Assembly: GCA_946482325.1 (NCBI GenBank)
Contig: CAMLRA010000012.1
Location: forward strand, 1 to 52,849
DNA from: an uncultured Chromatiaceae bacterium
GTDB taxonomy: Bacteria; Pseudomonadota; Gammaproteobacteria; Enterobacterales; Alteromonadaceae
Direction of reading: 5' to 3'
Length of the DNA stretch: 52,849 bases
Shown: in pieces, positions 1 to 8,740 of the stretch
How the letters are laid out: each line of letters begins with the position of its first letter
Numbering within the stretch: position 1 is the first letter of the stretch
Program-made: the position numbers and the translations under genes
Notes under the pieces: generated by a model
Told to the model about the DNA's origin: nothing
Seen by the model: only the letters and a program-made list of their open reading frames with translations
Databases searched by the model: none

Positions 1-2
1 TG

Positions 3-965
3 AGTTATTTTGTCAGTCCGGTTTCGGTGGCCGATAGCCGTTATCCGGCAGTCGCGGATGCAGAATTTATCCGCGCCGTGCAGCGGTTGCAGCAGAAGCT
101 GGCTGCGTTGCCGGATAGCCGGGCCGTGTTGTCTGTGGTCGATCAGCTGGAACTGATGCAACCTGTTGCCGGGCAATCGACAGCCCAGCTCCATGACCAT
201 TTACAGTTATTGCGCTGGGACCTCGCCGACCCAAGGCTGGCGGACGCCTGGTGGGTTGATCAGGGGCTGGTGCTGTGGCTCGGCCATCCTGCCGACGATT
301 CGGTCAGTCTGCGTCAATATGCCGATACGGTTCAGCTGCTGGTGCAGCAAGAGTTTCCGCAACTGCGGCTACAAGCTTTTGGCAACCTGCATAGCTACCA
401 CCAGACCGATCTGTATATCAGCGAGCGCAAACCACTGAATAGCTTGCTGAGTATCCCGATGGTGTTACTACTGACCGCGGGTTGGTTCTGGTACGCCAAC
501 CGGCGTCTGCAGCAGCGACAAGGATCTTACCGGCTCAGCCCGCTGGCGGCGGCCGCAGCGGTCTGCCTGCCTTTTGTGCTGGCATATGCCGCAGTGGTGC
601 TGGTGATGGCCCTGTTGCAAATTCCACTGGACCAGGCCACCGCCTGTGCCACGGCGCTGGGTATTAATGCTGCGATCGATTTTGACCTGTATTTGCTTGA
701 GGATTTTCGTACTGCACTGGCTGCAGGGCAAAGTCCGGCTGAGGCGCTGCAGTTCAGTATTGGCGAGCGCGGACCTCTGACCCTGCTCGATGCGGGCCTG
801 AACGGCATCGTCTTCAGCTTCTTATTGTTTTCCAGTTTTATTCCGATGCAGCGCCTTGGTTTGCTGATGCTGGTCTTGCTCAGTGTCTGTGCCTGGGGTG
901 CCTTATTTGTGTTACCAGGTGTGCTGCGCAGTTGTTGTCAGCCAGCGCCTGACAGGAGTGTTTGA
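3..965 (+). CDS. MMPL/RND-family transporter, C-terminal part (cut by the left edge)
   Basis: The frame is open to the left edge, so only about the last 320 residues of a larger inner-membrane permease are present. A GTG at 27 lies inside the open frame and is not a convincing start. What is visible is a periplasmic segment followed by a membrane segment (around LLSIPMVLLLTAGW) and then four hydrophobic stretches separated by short loops. That is the usual end of an MMPL/RND porter half. The conserved cytoplasmic loop reads ALGINAAIDFDLYLLEDF, where family members usually have a G-[IV]-D-Y-[AS]-I motif. It ends 4 bp inside the next gene (ATGA), and the LolA-like and barrel partners follow. 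Substrate unknown; a lipid or other hydrophobic cargo is inferred from the partners. Confidence 0.8.
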   Translation, partial: SYFVSPVSVADSRYPAVADAEFIRAVQRLQQKLAALPDSRAVLSVVDQLELMQPVAGQSTAQLHDHLQLLRWDLADPRLADAWWVDQGLVLWLGHPADDSVSLRQYADTVQLLVQQEFPQLRLQAFGNLHSYHQTDLYISERKPLNSLLSIPMVLLLTAGWFWYANRRLQQRQGSYRLSPLAAAAAVCLPFVLAYAAVVLVMALLQIPLDQATACATALGINAAIDFDLYLLEDFRTALAAGQSPAEALQFSIGERGPLTLLDAGLNGIVFSFLLFSSFIPMQRLGLLMLVLLSVCAWGALFVLPGVLRSCCQPAPDRSV

Positions 966-1741
966 TGAAAAAAATATGCGTGATGGTGCTATTGAGTCTG
1001 TTATTGCCTTGCTGGCAGATCGGCGCTGCCGACAACGACATGACCGCCGCTACAGTGATTAACCAGTCGTGGCTGCGTTACCGGCAACTGGCTGCAGCAG
1101 AGCAGGAACAGCTGCTGTTGACGGTGACCCGGCTTGGCCAAGCGGGTCAGCAAAAACAACTGACGCGCTGGACCCGTTATGTGCAAAGCGGTGAACAAGT
1201 GGTTTTGAAATTTGTGAGTCCGGCGGCCGATGCAGGTTTGGGTTTATGGCTGGACCGTGCCGATCGGTCGGCGCAACAGATTTGGCTGCGGATGCCCAGT
1301 TGGATCAAAGCCCGCCGGGTCAATGGCCAGCGTCAGCAACAATATTTCGCCGGTACAGACTTAACGTTTGAAGACAATGCTGAGCTGAGCGGCGAGGATC
1401 CGACCGGCTATCAATACCGGGTGCTGAACCAGAGTGCACAAGGTTGGTGGATTGAAGCGCGGCCGAATATGGGGTCGCACTCCGCCTATGCCAAACGGGA
1501 AATATGGGTTGATCAGGATTATGCCATCAGTCGCATCGATTACTTCAATCGTGAAGGTTTGTTGATCAAAACGCTGCAGAACAAGATGCTACAAAAATAT
1601 CCGCATGGTGGCTGGCGGCCAAACCGGGTTGAAATTGACAACCATCTGGAGCAACGCCAGACGCTGATTGAAGTGCGCGAGCGCCGGTTTGATACCAGTC
1701 TGGCCAACCAGATTTTTAGTCAGGAGTTTTTGAGTGACTAG
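962..1741 (+). CDS. Outer-membrane lipoprotein-sorting-like (LolA-fold) periplasmic protein
   Basis: A 259-residue protein with a clear signal peptide (MKKICVMVLLSLLLPCW, cleavage near GAA). The body resembles the LolA-like family usually annotated as outer membrane lipoprotein-sorting protein: a strand-rich fold with a W-x-R-x-P-S-W stretch near residue 114, then F-A-G-T-D-L-T-F-E-D near 130. Such proteins are expected to carry a lipid or lipoprotein in a half-barrel cavity. The start overlaps the upstream permease stop (ATGA) and the end overlaps the next gene by 8 bp, so the three genes should be translationally coupled. The cargo cannot be read from sequence. It is not LolA itself, which sits elsewhere in these genomes and is shorter. 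Confidence 0.8.
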   Translation: MMKKICVMVLLSLLLPCWQIGAADNDMTAATVINQSWLRYRQLAAAEQEQLLLTVTRLGQAGQQKQLTRWTRYVQSGEQVVLKFVSPAADAGLGLWLDRADRSAQQIWLRMPSWIKARRVNGQRQQQYFAGTDLTFEDNAELSGEDPTGYQYRVLNQSAQGWWIEARPNMGSHSAYAKREIWVDQDYAISRIDYFNREGLLIKTLQNKMLQKYPHGGWRPNRVEIDNHLEQRQTLIEVRERRFDTSLANQIFSQEFLSD

Positions 1742-2939
1742 CAGGTTGCCGCTGAGCGCAGCGCTGCTGTGCTGCAGTCTGGTACCGGATCCGGCGTGGG
1801 CAACGCATTTCCGTCAGCAACTGCAATGGCAGCTGGGCTTTGTGCCGCAGCTGCAGCAAAGCCAGCACCGCTGGCGTTATGACCATGATCTGCAGCTGGA
1901 TTTATCTGCCAACTGGCAATTTAACAGCGCCGTTCGTCTGCAGCAGGACAGCGTACAGCAAGAAAATGCAGCTGCATTGTGGTGGGGCAGTACCAAGACG
2001 GCCGTATTCAGTTTGCAGCAGTTCAGACTGAAATATCAGCACAACCAGTACAGCGCGATACTGGGACGGCAAATTATCGACTGGCGTCAGACCGATACAG
2101 TGTCAGTTGCCGATGTCTGGACTGTGCCGGATTATCAGGACTTAACCGGAGGCGCACAGCAAGCGCAGCCCGCGTTACGCTGGCAGTGGCTCAGCTCGGA
2201 CCGTGGTCCTGAGCTGGAGTTTATTTACAGCCCCGCTGCAGTCGCGCCCTGGTTGCCGGATGGTATTTTCCTGCTGCAGCGGCCGGAACTAACCAAAAGA
2301 CCTGAACAGGCCCAGCGTGGCATTCGGCTAATGCAGACACAAGGTGCGCTGCAGTGGTCATTGTTCGGTTATGACGGCGTTGATCTGCAGCCGGCTTTAT
2401 TGCCGGTAGCTCAGCAGCTGGAATGGTTTTATCCGACGCAACAAGTGGTCGGCATGACGGCTCAGACCCAGTGGGGGAGCTGGTTGTGGCGGGGCGAGCT
2501 GGCCAGGGTTCATCAGCAATTACCGGTCGGGGCCGAGACTCGGCAAGGGCAATATTGGCAGTATGTGCTGGCGGCCGAACGCGAATGGTATGGCGAACTG
2601 TCGCAGTGGTTGTTGCTGCTGCAGTACAGCGACGAAAGTCGACGTCAGCTGATGCCTGTTGCTTCCGTATATCCTGATTTTGGCCGGGTGTTTCGCCGCC
2701 AGCTGCTGGGGCGCTTGCAATATGACCCAACAGGCGACTTACAAACACAGTTTCAATTGGAATGGGCCTGGCAACCGGCGCAGCAGGCCAGTGTACTGAA
2801 GCTGCAATATCAGACGAGGCTGAACCCGCAAACCGAATTGCAGCTGAGCTGGACCGGCTTTACAGGTCGACCGGACAGTATCTGGGGCCAGTACCGGCAA
2901 CAGGATCTGTGGCAGATGACCGTGCAATGGTTTTTCTAG
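1734..2939 (+). CDS. Outer-membrane beta-barrel protein of the MMPL/LolA-like operon
   Basis: 401 residues with an N-terminal signal peptide (cleavage near AWA-THF). Alternating polar/aromatic strands run through the body and the chain ends in ...VQWFF; a C-terminal phenylalanine is typical of Bam-assembled barrels. The segment GRQIIDWRQTDTVSVADVW at about residues 106-124 resembles a strand-turn element common in porin-like families of the DUF1302 or alginate-porin type (G-R-Q-x-x-x-W-x-x-x-D). The start is GTG inside the end of the previous gene, an 8-bp overlap. Gene order implies a three-part assembly: inner-membrane permease, periplasmic carrier, outer-membrane component. Family name and substrate remain unassigned. 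Confidence 0.7.
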   Translation: MTSRLPLSAALLCCSLVPDPAWATHFRQQLQWQLGFVPQLQQSQHRWRYDHDLQLDLSANWQFNSAVRLQQDSVQQENAAALWWGSTKTAVFSLQQFRLKYQHNQYSAILGRQIIDWRQTDTVSVADVWTVPDYQDLTGGAQQAQPALRWQWLSSDRGPELEFIYSPAAVAPWLPDGIFLLQRPELTKRPEQAQRGIRLMQTQGALQWSLFGYDGVDLQPALLPVAQQLEWFYPTQQVVGMTAQTQWGSWLWRGELARVHQQLPVGAETRQGQYWQYVLAAEREWYGELSQWLLLLQYSDESRRQLMPVASVYPDFGRVFRRQLLGRLQYDPTGDLQTQFQLEWAWQPAQQASVLKLQYQTRLNPQTELQLSWTGFTGRPDSIWGQYRQQDLWQMTVQWFF

Positions 2940-2960
2940 CCTTCGATGGCCTGAAACCAT

Positions 2961-2990
2961 AAAAAAAGGAGCTGCAAGCAGCTCCTTTTT
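2961..2990. terminator. Bidirectional rho-independent terminator
   Basis: A perfect hairpin, GGAGCTGC-AA-GCAGCTCC, is flanked by an A tract on the left and a T tract on the right. It can therefore end both the plus-strand transporter operon and the minus-strand TonB receptor gene that converge here. Confidence 0.9.
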
Positions 2991-3011
2991 CACATCAATC
3001 TCAACGCATTA

Positions 3012-5249
3012 TCAGAAGAAGTTCTTCTTAAATTCAACGCCGATGATGCGAGGTTCGTTGACAAAACCAGTGTTGTTGTTGAAATCAATCGCACCTTTGA
3101 CGTTGTCTTCATCGGTGATATTGCGGCCAAACAACGCTACTTCGTAGTTGCCATCATAGTTCAGGTAACCGATGCGCAGACCGGCTTCCTGATTGTCTTC
3201 AACGGCAAACTCTTTGGCTTCATACAGGAACAGGTTGGTTTTACCCTGGAAGGCGATGTCACCATATACATAGATCTCACCGGTTGGCACCGGGAAGTCA
3301 TAACGGCCATTCAACGTCAGAATGGTTTTTGGAGCCTGTGGGAACGGGTTGCCGTCAACATAAGCCCGGCCTTGTGCATTTAAACGGTCGGTCGGGGTAC
3401 AGGCACCTGAACCACAAGTAGCCACCAGCAGGTTGGCGTCTTTCAGTTCCGTGTCGTTATAGCTGAAACCACCGCCTAAAGTCAGGCTGGACGTTGCCCG
3501 CCAGTCGGCATCGATTTCAAAGCCATAACCAGTGCCTTTGTCAGCGTTTAACAGCGCGTTGCCTTGAGAAGCGCCACCGATGGCTGACAGCTGGATGTCG
3601 TTGATGTTGTAGTAAAACACAGCACCGTTTAAGCGCAGTGTGTTACCAAGCAGATCTGCTTTGGCACCGAACTCTACAGAGTCAATAGTTTCGGAGTCAG
3701 CGACAGAAGGGTTGCCTTCAAACGCCAGGTCGCGGCCCTGAATCGATTGCGCGCGGAAACCGTGTGCCAGACGACCGAACACTGAGTAGTTGTCAGTGAC
3801 GCGGTAGTTGGTGGCCAGTTCCCAGCTGATTTCATCATCATCGACATCGACCGGTGCATAGTTCTGAATTTGCGCCGCGCCGATGACTAAAGCGAAACCG
3901 TCGACGTTTTGCTCGCCAACAGTAAAGCCTTTTTCGTCGTAGGTGTAACGCACACCGGCAGTTACGTCCCAGCGGTCACTGAGGTTATAAGTACTTTGGC
4001 CAAACAGCGCCCAACTGGTGTTTTCATGGTACACAGTCGTAGCACCAAAGAAACCATCGACGCTGGTGACACCAAACGAAGAGTCGAAGTAATAAGCACC
4101 GACCTGCCAGTCAACATCACCTGAGGTGTCGCTGGCCAGGCGGAATTCCTGAGTGAACTGTTCTAAATCTTTTAACTGGTCTTCAGTCACGGCCTGGAAT
4201 GGGATGAAACCCGGGCCGGCTTCAGTGCCGCCGTCGATATCGCCTTTGCCTTTCCCGTCAGCGTTTTCCTGCGCGGTAATAGAGGTGAAGGTTTTACCGC
4301 CGCTTAAGTCGACATCCAGCTTTAACGAAGCGCCGAAGTTGTCGTATTTCTGGAAGTTATTGCCGCCATCGTTGTAAGCAACGCTGTCGCGGTCGTAATT
4401 GTTATTCAGCTCGTTGCTGCCTTTGTCAAAGACGTTGGCGCGGAACACTGACGAAGTGCCATCCAGTTTCCGGCCATGTACGTTTAACAGCGCTGCAATA
4501 TCGCCACTTTCATACAGGAACTGTACGCGGCCGGCTTTTTCGTCGAAGCCGCCCATCACGTCTTTTTCTTTTTTGAAGCTGTTATCGATATAGTCGTCAC
4601 GGTTTTGTGACAACACCGACACCCGGGCTGACAGGTTATCGCTCAGGCCACCGCCAGCAGCACCTTCGAAATTCATCGTGCCGAGGTTACCGACTGATAA
4701 TTTGGTGTAAGCATCAAAATCCTGCCGTGGTTTGGCGGTATTAAATTTGATGATACCGGCAGTAGTGTTGCGGCCGAACAGGGTACCTTGCGGGCCGCGG
4801 ATCACTTCCACAGCTTCCATATCAAATAACGGGAAGCTTTTGAGGATGACGTTTTCCATCACCACGTCGTCCATGATGATCGATACCGGCTGAGAGGCGG
4901 CCAGATCGAAGTCGGTGTTCCCCAGACCACGGATATAAAAACGCGGTGCAGCGCGGCCGTTGGATGATTCTGCATACAAGCCCGGTACTTTGACCGCTAA
5001 CGCCTGAATGTCGTCACCACCAGCAAAAATCGCATCAAATTTTTCGCCGCCTAAAGTGGCGACAGAGATAGGCACTTCCTGCGTGCTCTGGACACGTTTT
5101 TGCGCTGTGACTGTAATACGCTCAAGTTGCTGATCGTCCTGTTTGGCTTTGTCACTTTCCTGCGCCATGGCTACAGGAGAAAGACCAACAGCAGCGGCGA
5201 ATAATGCCGCATGGACCTGCATGGCTAACACAGAATGTTTGCTTTTCAT
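3012..5249 (-). CDS. TonB-dependent outer-membrane receptor
   Basis: 745 residues from the ATG at 5249; an in-frame TTG one codon upstream is ignored because AAGGG lies upstream of the ATG. Signal peptide with cleavage after VAMAQ. A TonB-box-like ERITVTAQKR follows at about 44-53, then a plug domain (VPISVATL, PRFYIRGLGN, VEVIRGPQGTLFGRNTTAG) up to about residue 160. The remainder is a 22-strand barrel ending in EFKKNFF. The plug motifs place it with the large receptor group of aquatic Gammaproteobacteria that import iron chelates, vitamins or glycans. Nothing beside it fixes the substrate. It has its own upstream region and ends at a shared terminator. Confidence 0.93.
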   Translation of the reverse strand: MKSKHSVLAMQVHAALFAAAVGLSPVAMAQESDKAKQDDQQLERITVTAQKRVQSTQEVPISVATLGGEKFDAIFAGGDDIQALAVKVPGLYAESSNGRAAPRFYIRGLGNTDFDLAASQPVSIIMDDVVMENVILKSFPLFDMEAVEVIRGPQGTLFGRNTTAGIIKFNTAKPRQDFDAYTKLSVGNLGTMNFEGAAGGGLSDNLSARVSVLSQNRDDYIDNSFKKEKDVMGGFDEKAGRVQFLYESGDIAALLNVHGRKLDGTSSVFRANVFDKGSNELNNNYDRDSVAYNDGGNNFQKYDNFGASLKLDVDLSGGKTFTSITAQENADGKGKGDIDGGTEAGPGFIPFQAVTEDQLKDLEQFTQEFRLASDTSGDVDWQVGAYYFDSSFGVTSVDGFFGATTVYHENTSWALFGQSTYNLSDRWDVTAGVRYTYDEKGFTVGEQNVDGFALVIGAAQIQNYAPVDVDDDEISWELATNYRVTDNYSVFGRLAHGFRAQSIQGRDLAFEGNPSVADSETIDSVEFGAKADLLGNTLRLNGAVFYYNINDIQLSAIGGASQGNALLNADKGTGYGFEIDADWRATSSLTLGGGFSYNDTELKDANLLVATCGSGACTPTDRLNAQGRAYVDGNPFPQAPKTILTLNGRYDFPVPTGEIYVYGDIAFQGKTNLFLYEAKEFAVEDNQEAGLRIGYLNYDGNYEVALFGRNITDEDNVKGAIDFNNNTGFVNEPRIIGVEFKKNFF

Positions 5250-5547
5250 CAATGGATTACCCTTAGGTGTTTGTCTGTTATAGAGAAAGCGTCTTTGCGC
5301 TTATGCCGCCGGAGCAGATATCGCTGCTTGCTAAGGTGTAGCAGGCTAAAACCAATCTGTCAGCTGGGTTCAGGTTTGGAGTGACCACGCACCTGAATAA
5401 ACGGCAGACCATTATATCAGCATCCGCTTGATATCGCTGTTATTCCCGAAATTAAGCGGATTTCGCCAGCAAATTGTTGGCAGATTGTGGCTGGCAGGTA
5501 AATAGATGATACGGCAGAAATTTTTTCAACTGCGGCCCCCGGGCAGA
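5250..5547. other. Intergenic region upstream of the TonB receptor
   Basis: 298 bp without a credible ORF. It must hold the minus-strand receptor promoter and the 3' end of the sialidase-like transcript. There is an AT-rich stretch near 5411-5460 with partial inverted symmetry around AAGCGGAT/ATCCGCTT. I could not identify a named operator, a riboswitch or a clean terminator. Confidence 0.4.
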
Positions 5548-6531
5548 TCAGGCTGGTAATGCATCCAGCCGGATACTGCTGTGGTACACCGCCGTTTTAC
5601 CCTGATGCGACGAGTAATAGCTGATATGCAGCAAGCCTTGGTTCAGTACTAACCCCGGGTAGCTGGTGTCGCCGCCTGAGGGTAGCACCAGGCACTCGCG
5701 CAGGGTGGCGTTTTCGATATCGAGCCAGCATAAACTGGTGCGGATTTTATAGTCATAAAGCCGCACTGCCGCCAGGATCCGGCCGTCTGGCAGCTGAATA
5801 CAGGCTGGTCCACCTATACGCTTGTTTAGTTCCTGCCATTGCCAGTCGAAATAAGGTGGTTCTGCGATACCCAGTAAACCGACATGCGGGTCGCGCCGCA
5901 GTAAACACAAAGCGCGCCCATCCGGCAAAAACAACAGGCCGGATTCGTTTGGATAACCGGCTGCATTCAGCGTACTGACCCAGGGCGCAAAATGGACACC
6001 ATCATCACTTTTATACAGCCGGACAAAACGTTGCTCCATACAACTGTATCCGACAGCCCAGGCGGTATCCTGTTGCCAGGTCAGCCGCCATAACCAGATA
6101 CTGCTTTCACCGCAGGGGATGGCGTCGCTCCAGTGTTCACCATCCTCAGATAACCAAACGTAGGATTGATGCGTACCCAGGCTATGGTCATGCAAGGCGC
6201 CAGCCCCCAGCAGTTGCAGCCGGCCGTCCGGCATCGCGATCAGTTTACCGTCGCGAAGGTCGGCATGGTCGCTGCGGATACAGGCCACTGCATGCCAGTC
6301 TTTACCGCCATTGTTACTTTTCAGAATGCGCAGCGCACCGTCTGGCGACACATGGGCATAGGCTTCACGGAATACACAAAATAACGCACCGCGAAATAAG
6401 ACCAAGTCAGTAAATGCGTTGTGGTCGCCCCTGCGCCAGATGCAGCGCGCTTTGGCAGTTTTTAGCTGTAAAAATTTGGGTTTACGCGGGTAAAAACGCT
6501 GCTTGCCGCGGCGGATTATTTCGGTTGCCAT
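5548..6531 (-). CDS. Sialidase-fold (BNR/Asp-box) protein, cytoplasmic
   Basis: 327 residues from the ATG at 6531 (MATEIIRRGKQ). A longer open frame exists but overlaps the upstream VOC gene heavily. One good Asp-box (S-N-N-G-G-K-D-W, about 72-79) is present, with two further blade-like repeats of the form L-P-D-G-R-(A/I)-L. FCVFREA near 52-58 resembles the sialidase F-R-x motif region. The fold is probably a six-bladed propeller, as in exo-alpha-sialidases. No signal peptide is seen, which is unusual for a sialidase acting on external glycans, so an intracellular glycosidase or a non-enzymatic propeller is possible. The start overlaps the VOC stop by 16 bp, so it is the last gene of mtnK-VOC-this gene. 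Confidence 0.65.
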   Translation of the reverse strand: MATEIIRRGKQRFYPRKPKFLQLKTAKARCIWRRGDHNAFTDLVLFRGALFCVFREAYAHVSPDGALRILKSNNGGKDWHAVACIRSDHADLRDGKLIAMPDGRLQLLGAGALHDHSLGTHQSYVWLSEDGEHWSDAIPCGESSIWLWRLTWQQDTAWAVGYSCMEQRFVRLYKSDDGVHFAPWVSTLNAAGYPNESGLLFLPDGRALCLLRRDPHVGLLGIAEPPYFDWQWQELNKRIGGPACIQLPDGRILAAVRLYDYKIRTSLCWLDIENATLRECLVLPSGGDTSYPGLVLNQGLLHISYYSSHQGKTAVYHSSIRLDALPA

Positions 6532-6878
6532 AATTCGAATCTGTTCCCTTCGGGGTCTGTCGCCCAGCCAAAACGGCCATAATCTTCGTCCTGGATTTTG
6601 TCGTCCACCACAGCACCGCCGGCTCGCAATTGCGCCAGCATCGCGTCTAAATTGTTGACCCGGTAGTTCACCATGCATTGCTGCTGGCGGCTGCCAAAGT
6701 AGTCGGTGTCCTCAGAAAAAGTGGACCAAACCGTCATATCTTCGGCTTTGGCAACCAGGCAACCGTAAGTCTGCCCCGCGTCGATACTGATTCCGAGGTA
6801 CTGTTGATACCAGGCGGCGAGTTTTTGTGGGTCACGGGCGCGCAAAAAAATGCCGCCAATGCCAGTGATCTTTTCCAT
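6516..6878 (-). CDS. VOC (glyoxalase/bleomycin-resistance fold) protein
   Basis: A 120-residue single-chain vicinal-oxygen-chelate protein: GIGGIFLRARDPQKLAAWY at the start, the paired motif VNNLDAMLAQL in the second half, and the terminal D-P-E-G-N-R-F-E-L-W-Q-P that supplies the metal-ligand glutamate in the family. AGGGA precedes the ATG at good spacing. The gene lies 9 bp after mtnK and overlaps the next gene by 16 bp. The substrate is unknown. VOC proteins range from lyases to antibiotic-binding proteins, and the link to methylthioribose metabolism is only positional. Confidence 0.85.
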   Translation of the reverse strand: MEKITGIGGIFLRARDPQKLAAWYQQYLGISIDAGQTYGCLVAKAEDMTVWSTFSEDTDYFGSRQQQCMVNYRVNNLDAMLAQLRAGGAVVDDKIQDEDYGRFGWATDPEGNRFELWQPK

Positions 6879-6887
6879 GACAGTTCC

Positions 6888-8090
6888 CTAGCTTTGTTGT
6901 TGCTGTAACCAGCCTAGCACAGTGCTGACACTGCTGAGCTCTGTGTGTTGCAACAGCAATTTGCGGCCGAGTTCTATGGCTACAGTCTCACATTGCAACT
7001 TCAGCCGTTTGTCTTTGATGGTGCTGAAATCGGCCACTTTCTGCTGACCAATGACCCGGCGCAGCATTTCAGTGGCGGCGTACCCCAGGGCGTCTTTGAC
7101 GACTTGCCGGACAAAACGCTGCTGATACAGCTCACTTTGCAGCGCAATATCTTTGGTGTCGCGCGCTGCCAGTGCCAGAAACTTCTGACAAAACAGTGTC
7201 TCGGTCTGTTCGATTTGCTGGCGCAAATACTCGGCTTGTTGCTGGCGGTGCATCGGGTCGGCGATAAGACCCGGCAGCGCCGTGTAATGCAGCAATAAAC
7301 TACCGAGGAAATTGCCTAAATCAAAACCAATCGGGCCGTAAAACGCATATTCACCGTCTATGACCTTGGTTTGTTCATCACCGACAAAAATACTGCCGAT
7401 TTGCAGATCGCCGTGCAGCAATGCTTGCGGGCAGGACTCAAACTTTGCTTTGAGTTCAGCCACTTGCGCTTTTACCGCGTCGTCAAACCACAGCTGTTGC
7501 ACCAGCGGGCGCAGTGCCATATCAAACTGGTTGCGGTCATGGTTGCAATAAGGGTCGGTAAAAAACAGTTCTTCGCTCATCAGGCACAGTTGTGGATTCA
7601 TAAACTGCGCGGTGCGCGCCTTTTTAAACGGGCCATCGAGCGCAAAGTCTGAAGTGTAAAAGCTGCAATGCGCCAGATAAGTACTGATATGTTCCGCCAG
7701 CAGCGGATATTGTTTGGCGCCAATCAACCCGGTGCGCAGCAACTGCAGTTGGCTCAGGTCTTCCAGTAACAAAGCTGAACAGCCGGCATCAAAATGCAGT
7801 ACTTCGACCACGTGGTCCGGCACCAGCGCGCCATGAATTTTCAGCAATTCGGCTTCTATCCGCGCCCGGTCTTGGGTCGGTACCCAGCTTTCACCGGCAC
7901 CACCAACATAAGGCAGCACTTGTTTGACAATCAAACTGCTACCGAATTGATTTTTCACCCGGAACACCCGGTTTTGGGTATTCACACCGACGGCGACACT
8001 GTGCAACTGGCTGTGCTCACCAAATAACGCACTGTGATCATTGGCAAAAATCGCGGCTTGTTCAGAGGTAAAAGGGCTAAAAGCCGGCAT
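6888..8090 (-). CDS. mtnK: S-methyl-5-thioribose kinase
   Basis: Phosphorylates methylthioribose to methylthioribose-1-phosphate, an early step of methionine salvage from S-adenosylmethionine by-products. 400 residues, matching the family length of about 400. The start at 8090 is chosen because AGGAG sits five bases before that ATG; the upstream extension lacks one. Seen: the APH/choline-kinase fold, with an ATP-site lysine in SSLIVKQVLPYVG, the catalytic loop LLHGDLQIGSIFV (family usually HGDLHTGSIF, so one His is Gln here) and the metal-binding stretch VIDGEYAFYGPIGFDLGNF, which is close to diagnostic of MtnK. No mtnA isomerase adjoins it. A VOC gene follows directly. Other salvage genes lie near 24.4-27.2 kb. 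Confidence 0.88.
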   Translation of the reverse strand: MPAFSPFTSEQAAIFANDHSALFGEHSQLHSVAVGVNTQNRVFRVKNQFGSSLIVKQVLPYVGGAGESWVPTQDRARIEAELLKIHGALVPDHVVEVLHFDAGCSALLLEDLSQLQLLRTGLIGAKQYPLLAEHISTYLAHCSFYTSDFALDGPFKKARTAQFMNPQLCLMSEELFFTDPYCNHDRNQFDMALRPLVQQLWFDDAVKAQVAELKAKFESCPQALLHGDLQIGSIFVGDEQTKVIDGEYAFYGPIGFDLGNFLGSLLLHYTALPGLIADPMHRQQQAEYLRQQIEQTETLFCQKFLALAARDTKDIALQSELYQQRFVRQVVKDALGYAATEMLRRVIGQQKVADFSTIKDKRLKLQCETVAIELGRKLLLQHTELSSVSTVLGWLQQQQS

Positions 8091-8158
8091 AGGGGCTCCT
8101 GAGAAAATGCTGCAGCTGTCTGGGTCTGGCGCAGACTCTAACACGGCGACAGCAGTTG

Positions 8159-8192
8159 AAAAACAACGCCCGGTGATCTCTACCGAGCGTTG
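8159..8192 (-). terminator. Terminator after the first small lipoprotein gene
   Basis: Read on the minus strand, CAACGCTCGGT pairs with ACCGGGCGTTG (one mismatch, 7-nt loop) and is followed by TTTTT. It begins about 27 bp after the lipoprotein stop codon and separates it from mtnK. Confidence 0.75.
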
Positions 8193-8218
8193 CGGAATTC
8201 CTGACCCTGCCGGTTACT

Positions 8219-8536
8219 TTAGTCTTTGCACATATAAGACGGTGCCAGACAATCGCGGTGGCGTGGCATCGATTCGCGGGCCATGGCTTTTTCGGCAGCG
8301 ATTTGCGCCGGGCTGCGGCAGACTGTGTTGCCAAACCGTGAATTGATCCGGCGTTCGGTACGGCAGATATAGCCTTGTTTCTCCAGAGTACCATCGGGTG
8401 GCGCGACTTTTTTTGCTTCAATTTCATTGGCTTTGACCACATTGGTCTTGGCGATGCGGGAAAAACTGTCCGGCGCAGTACTGCCACAAGCGGTTAATAA
8501 CAAAGTGCAGGTCGTTATACACAGCATTTTATACAT
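8219..8536 (-). CDS. Small lipoprotein, paralogue A
   Basis: 105 residues from the ATG at 8536, with AGGA upstream. The signal peptide ends in a lipobox, LLLTAC, with the acceptor cysteine at 17; serine-free flanks suggest outer-membrane sorting. The mature part holds KTNVVKANEIE, PDGTLEKQGYICRTER and MPRHRDC, and several cysteines that could form disulfides. It is clearly homologous to the lipoprotein at 9608-9919, so the two bracket the N-acetyltransferase gene. No known function is recognised. The 5' end is divergent from and close to the NAT gene start (204 bp), so the two could share a control region. Confidence 0.85.
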   Translation of the reverse strand: MYKMLCITTCTLLLTACGSTAPDSFSRIAKTNVVKANEIEAKKVAPPDGTLEKQGYICRTERRINSRFGNTVCRSPAQIAAEKAMARESMPRHRDCLAPSYMCKD

Positions 8537-8740
8537 ATGAATTGTCCTTATTCTGAGTACATGGCCGTTTGACGTTAGCATTAAGTTAGATTTTGTACAA
8601 ATAACGTCCAAATTCGTAAATGAAAGCCGGTATTGTTGGTTGCTCCGCTCTGTACCGGTGTTGAGTCGACGATAGTCGCTTGGCACGGGGCTGTCGGATC
8701 AGCGACAATCGCCGCTTTGCCGCCGGCTTTGGAGATGATG

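Noticed and set aside
2221..2748. 175-residue minus-strand open frame inside the barrel gene
   Set aside because: It is antisense to a gene with clear signal peptide and barrel features, is rich in Ala/Pro/Arg with no domain, and has no ribosome-binding site.
8091..8150. Possible met boxes upstream of mtnK (AGCTGTCT, AGACCCAG)
   Set aside because: The best 8-mer matches only 6 of 8 and its neighbours 2-3 of 8, so there is no array in register like that before mtnB.
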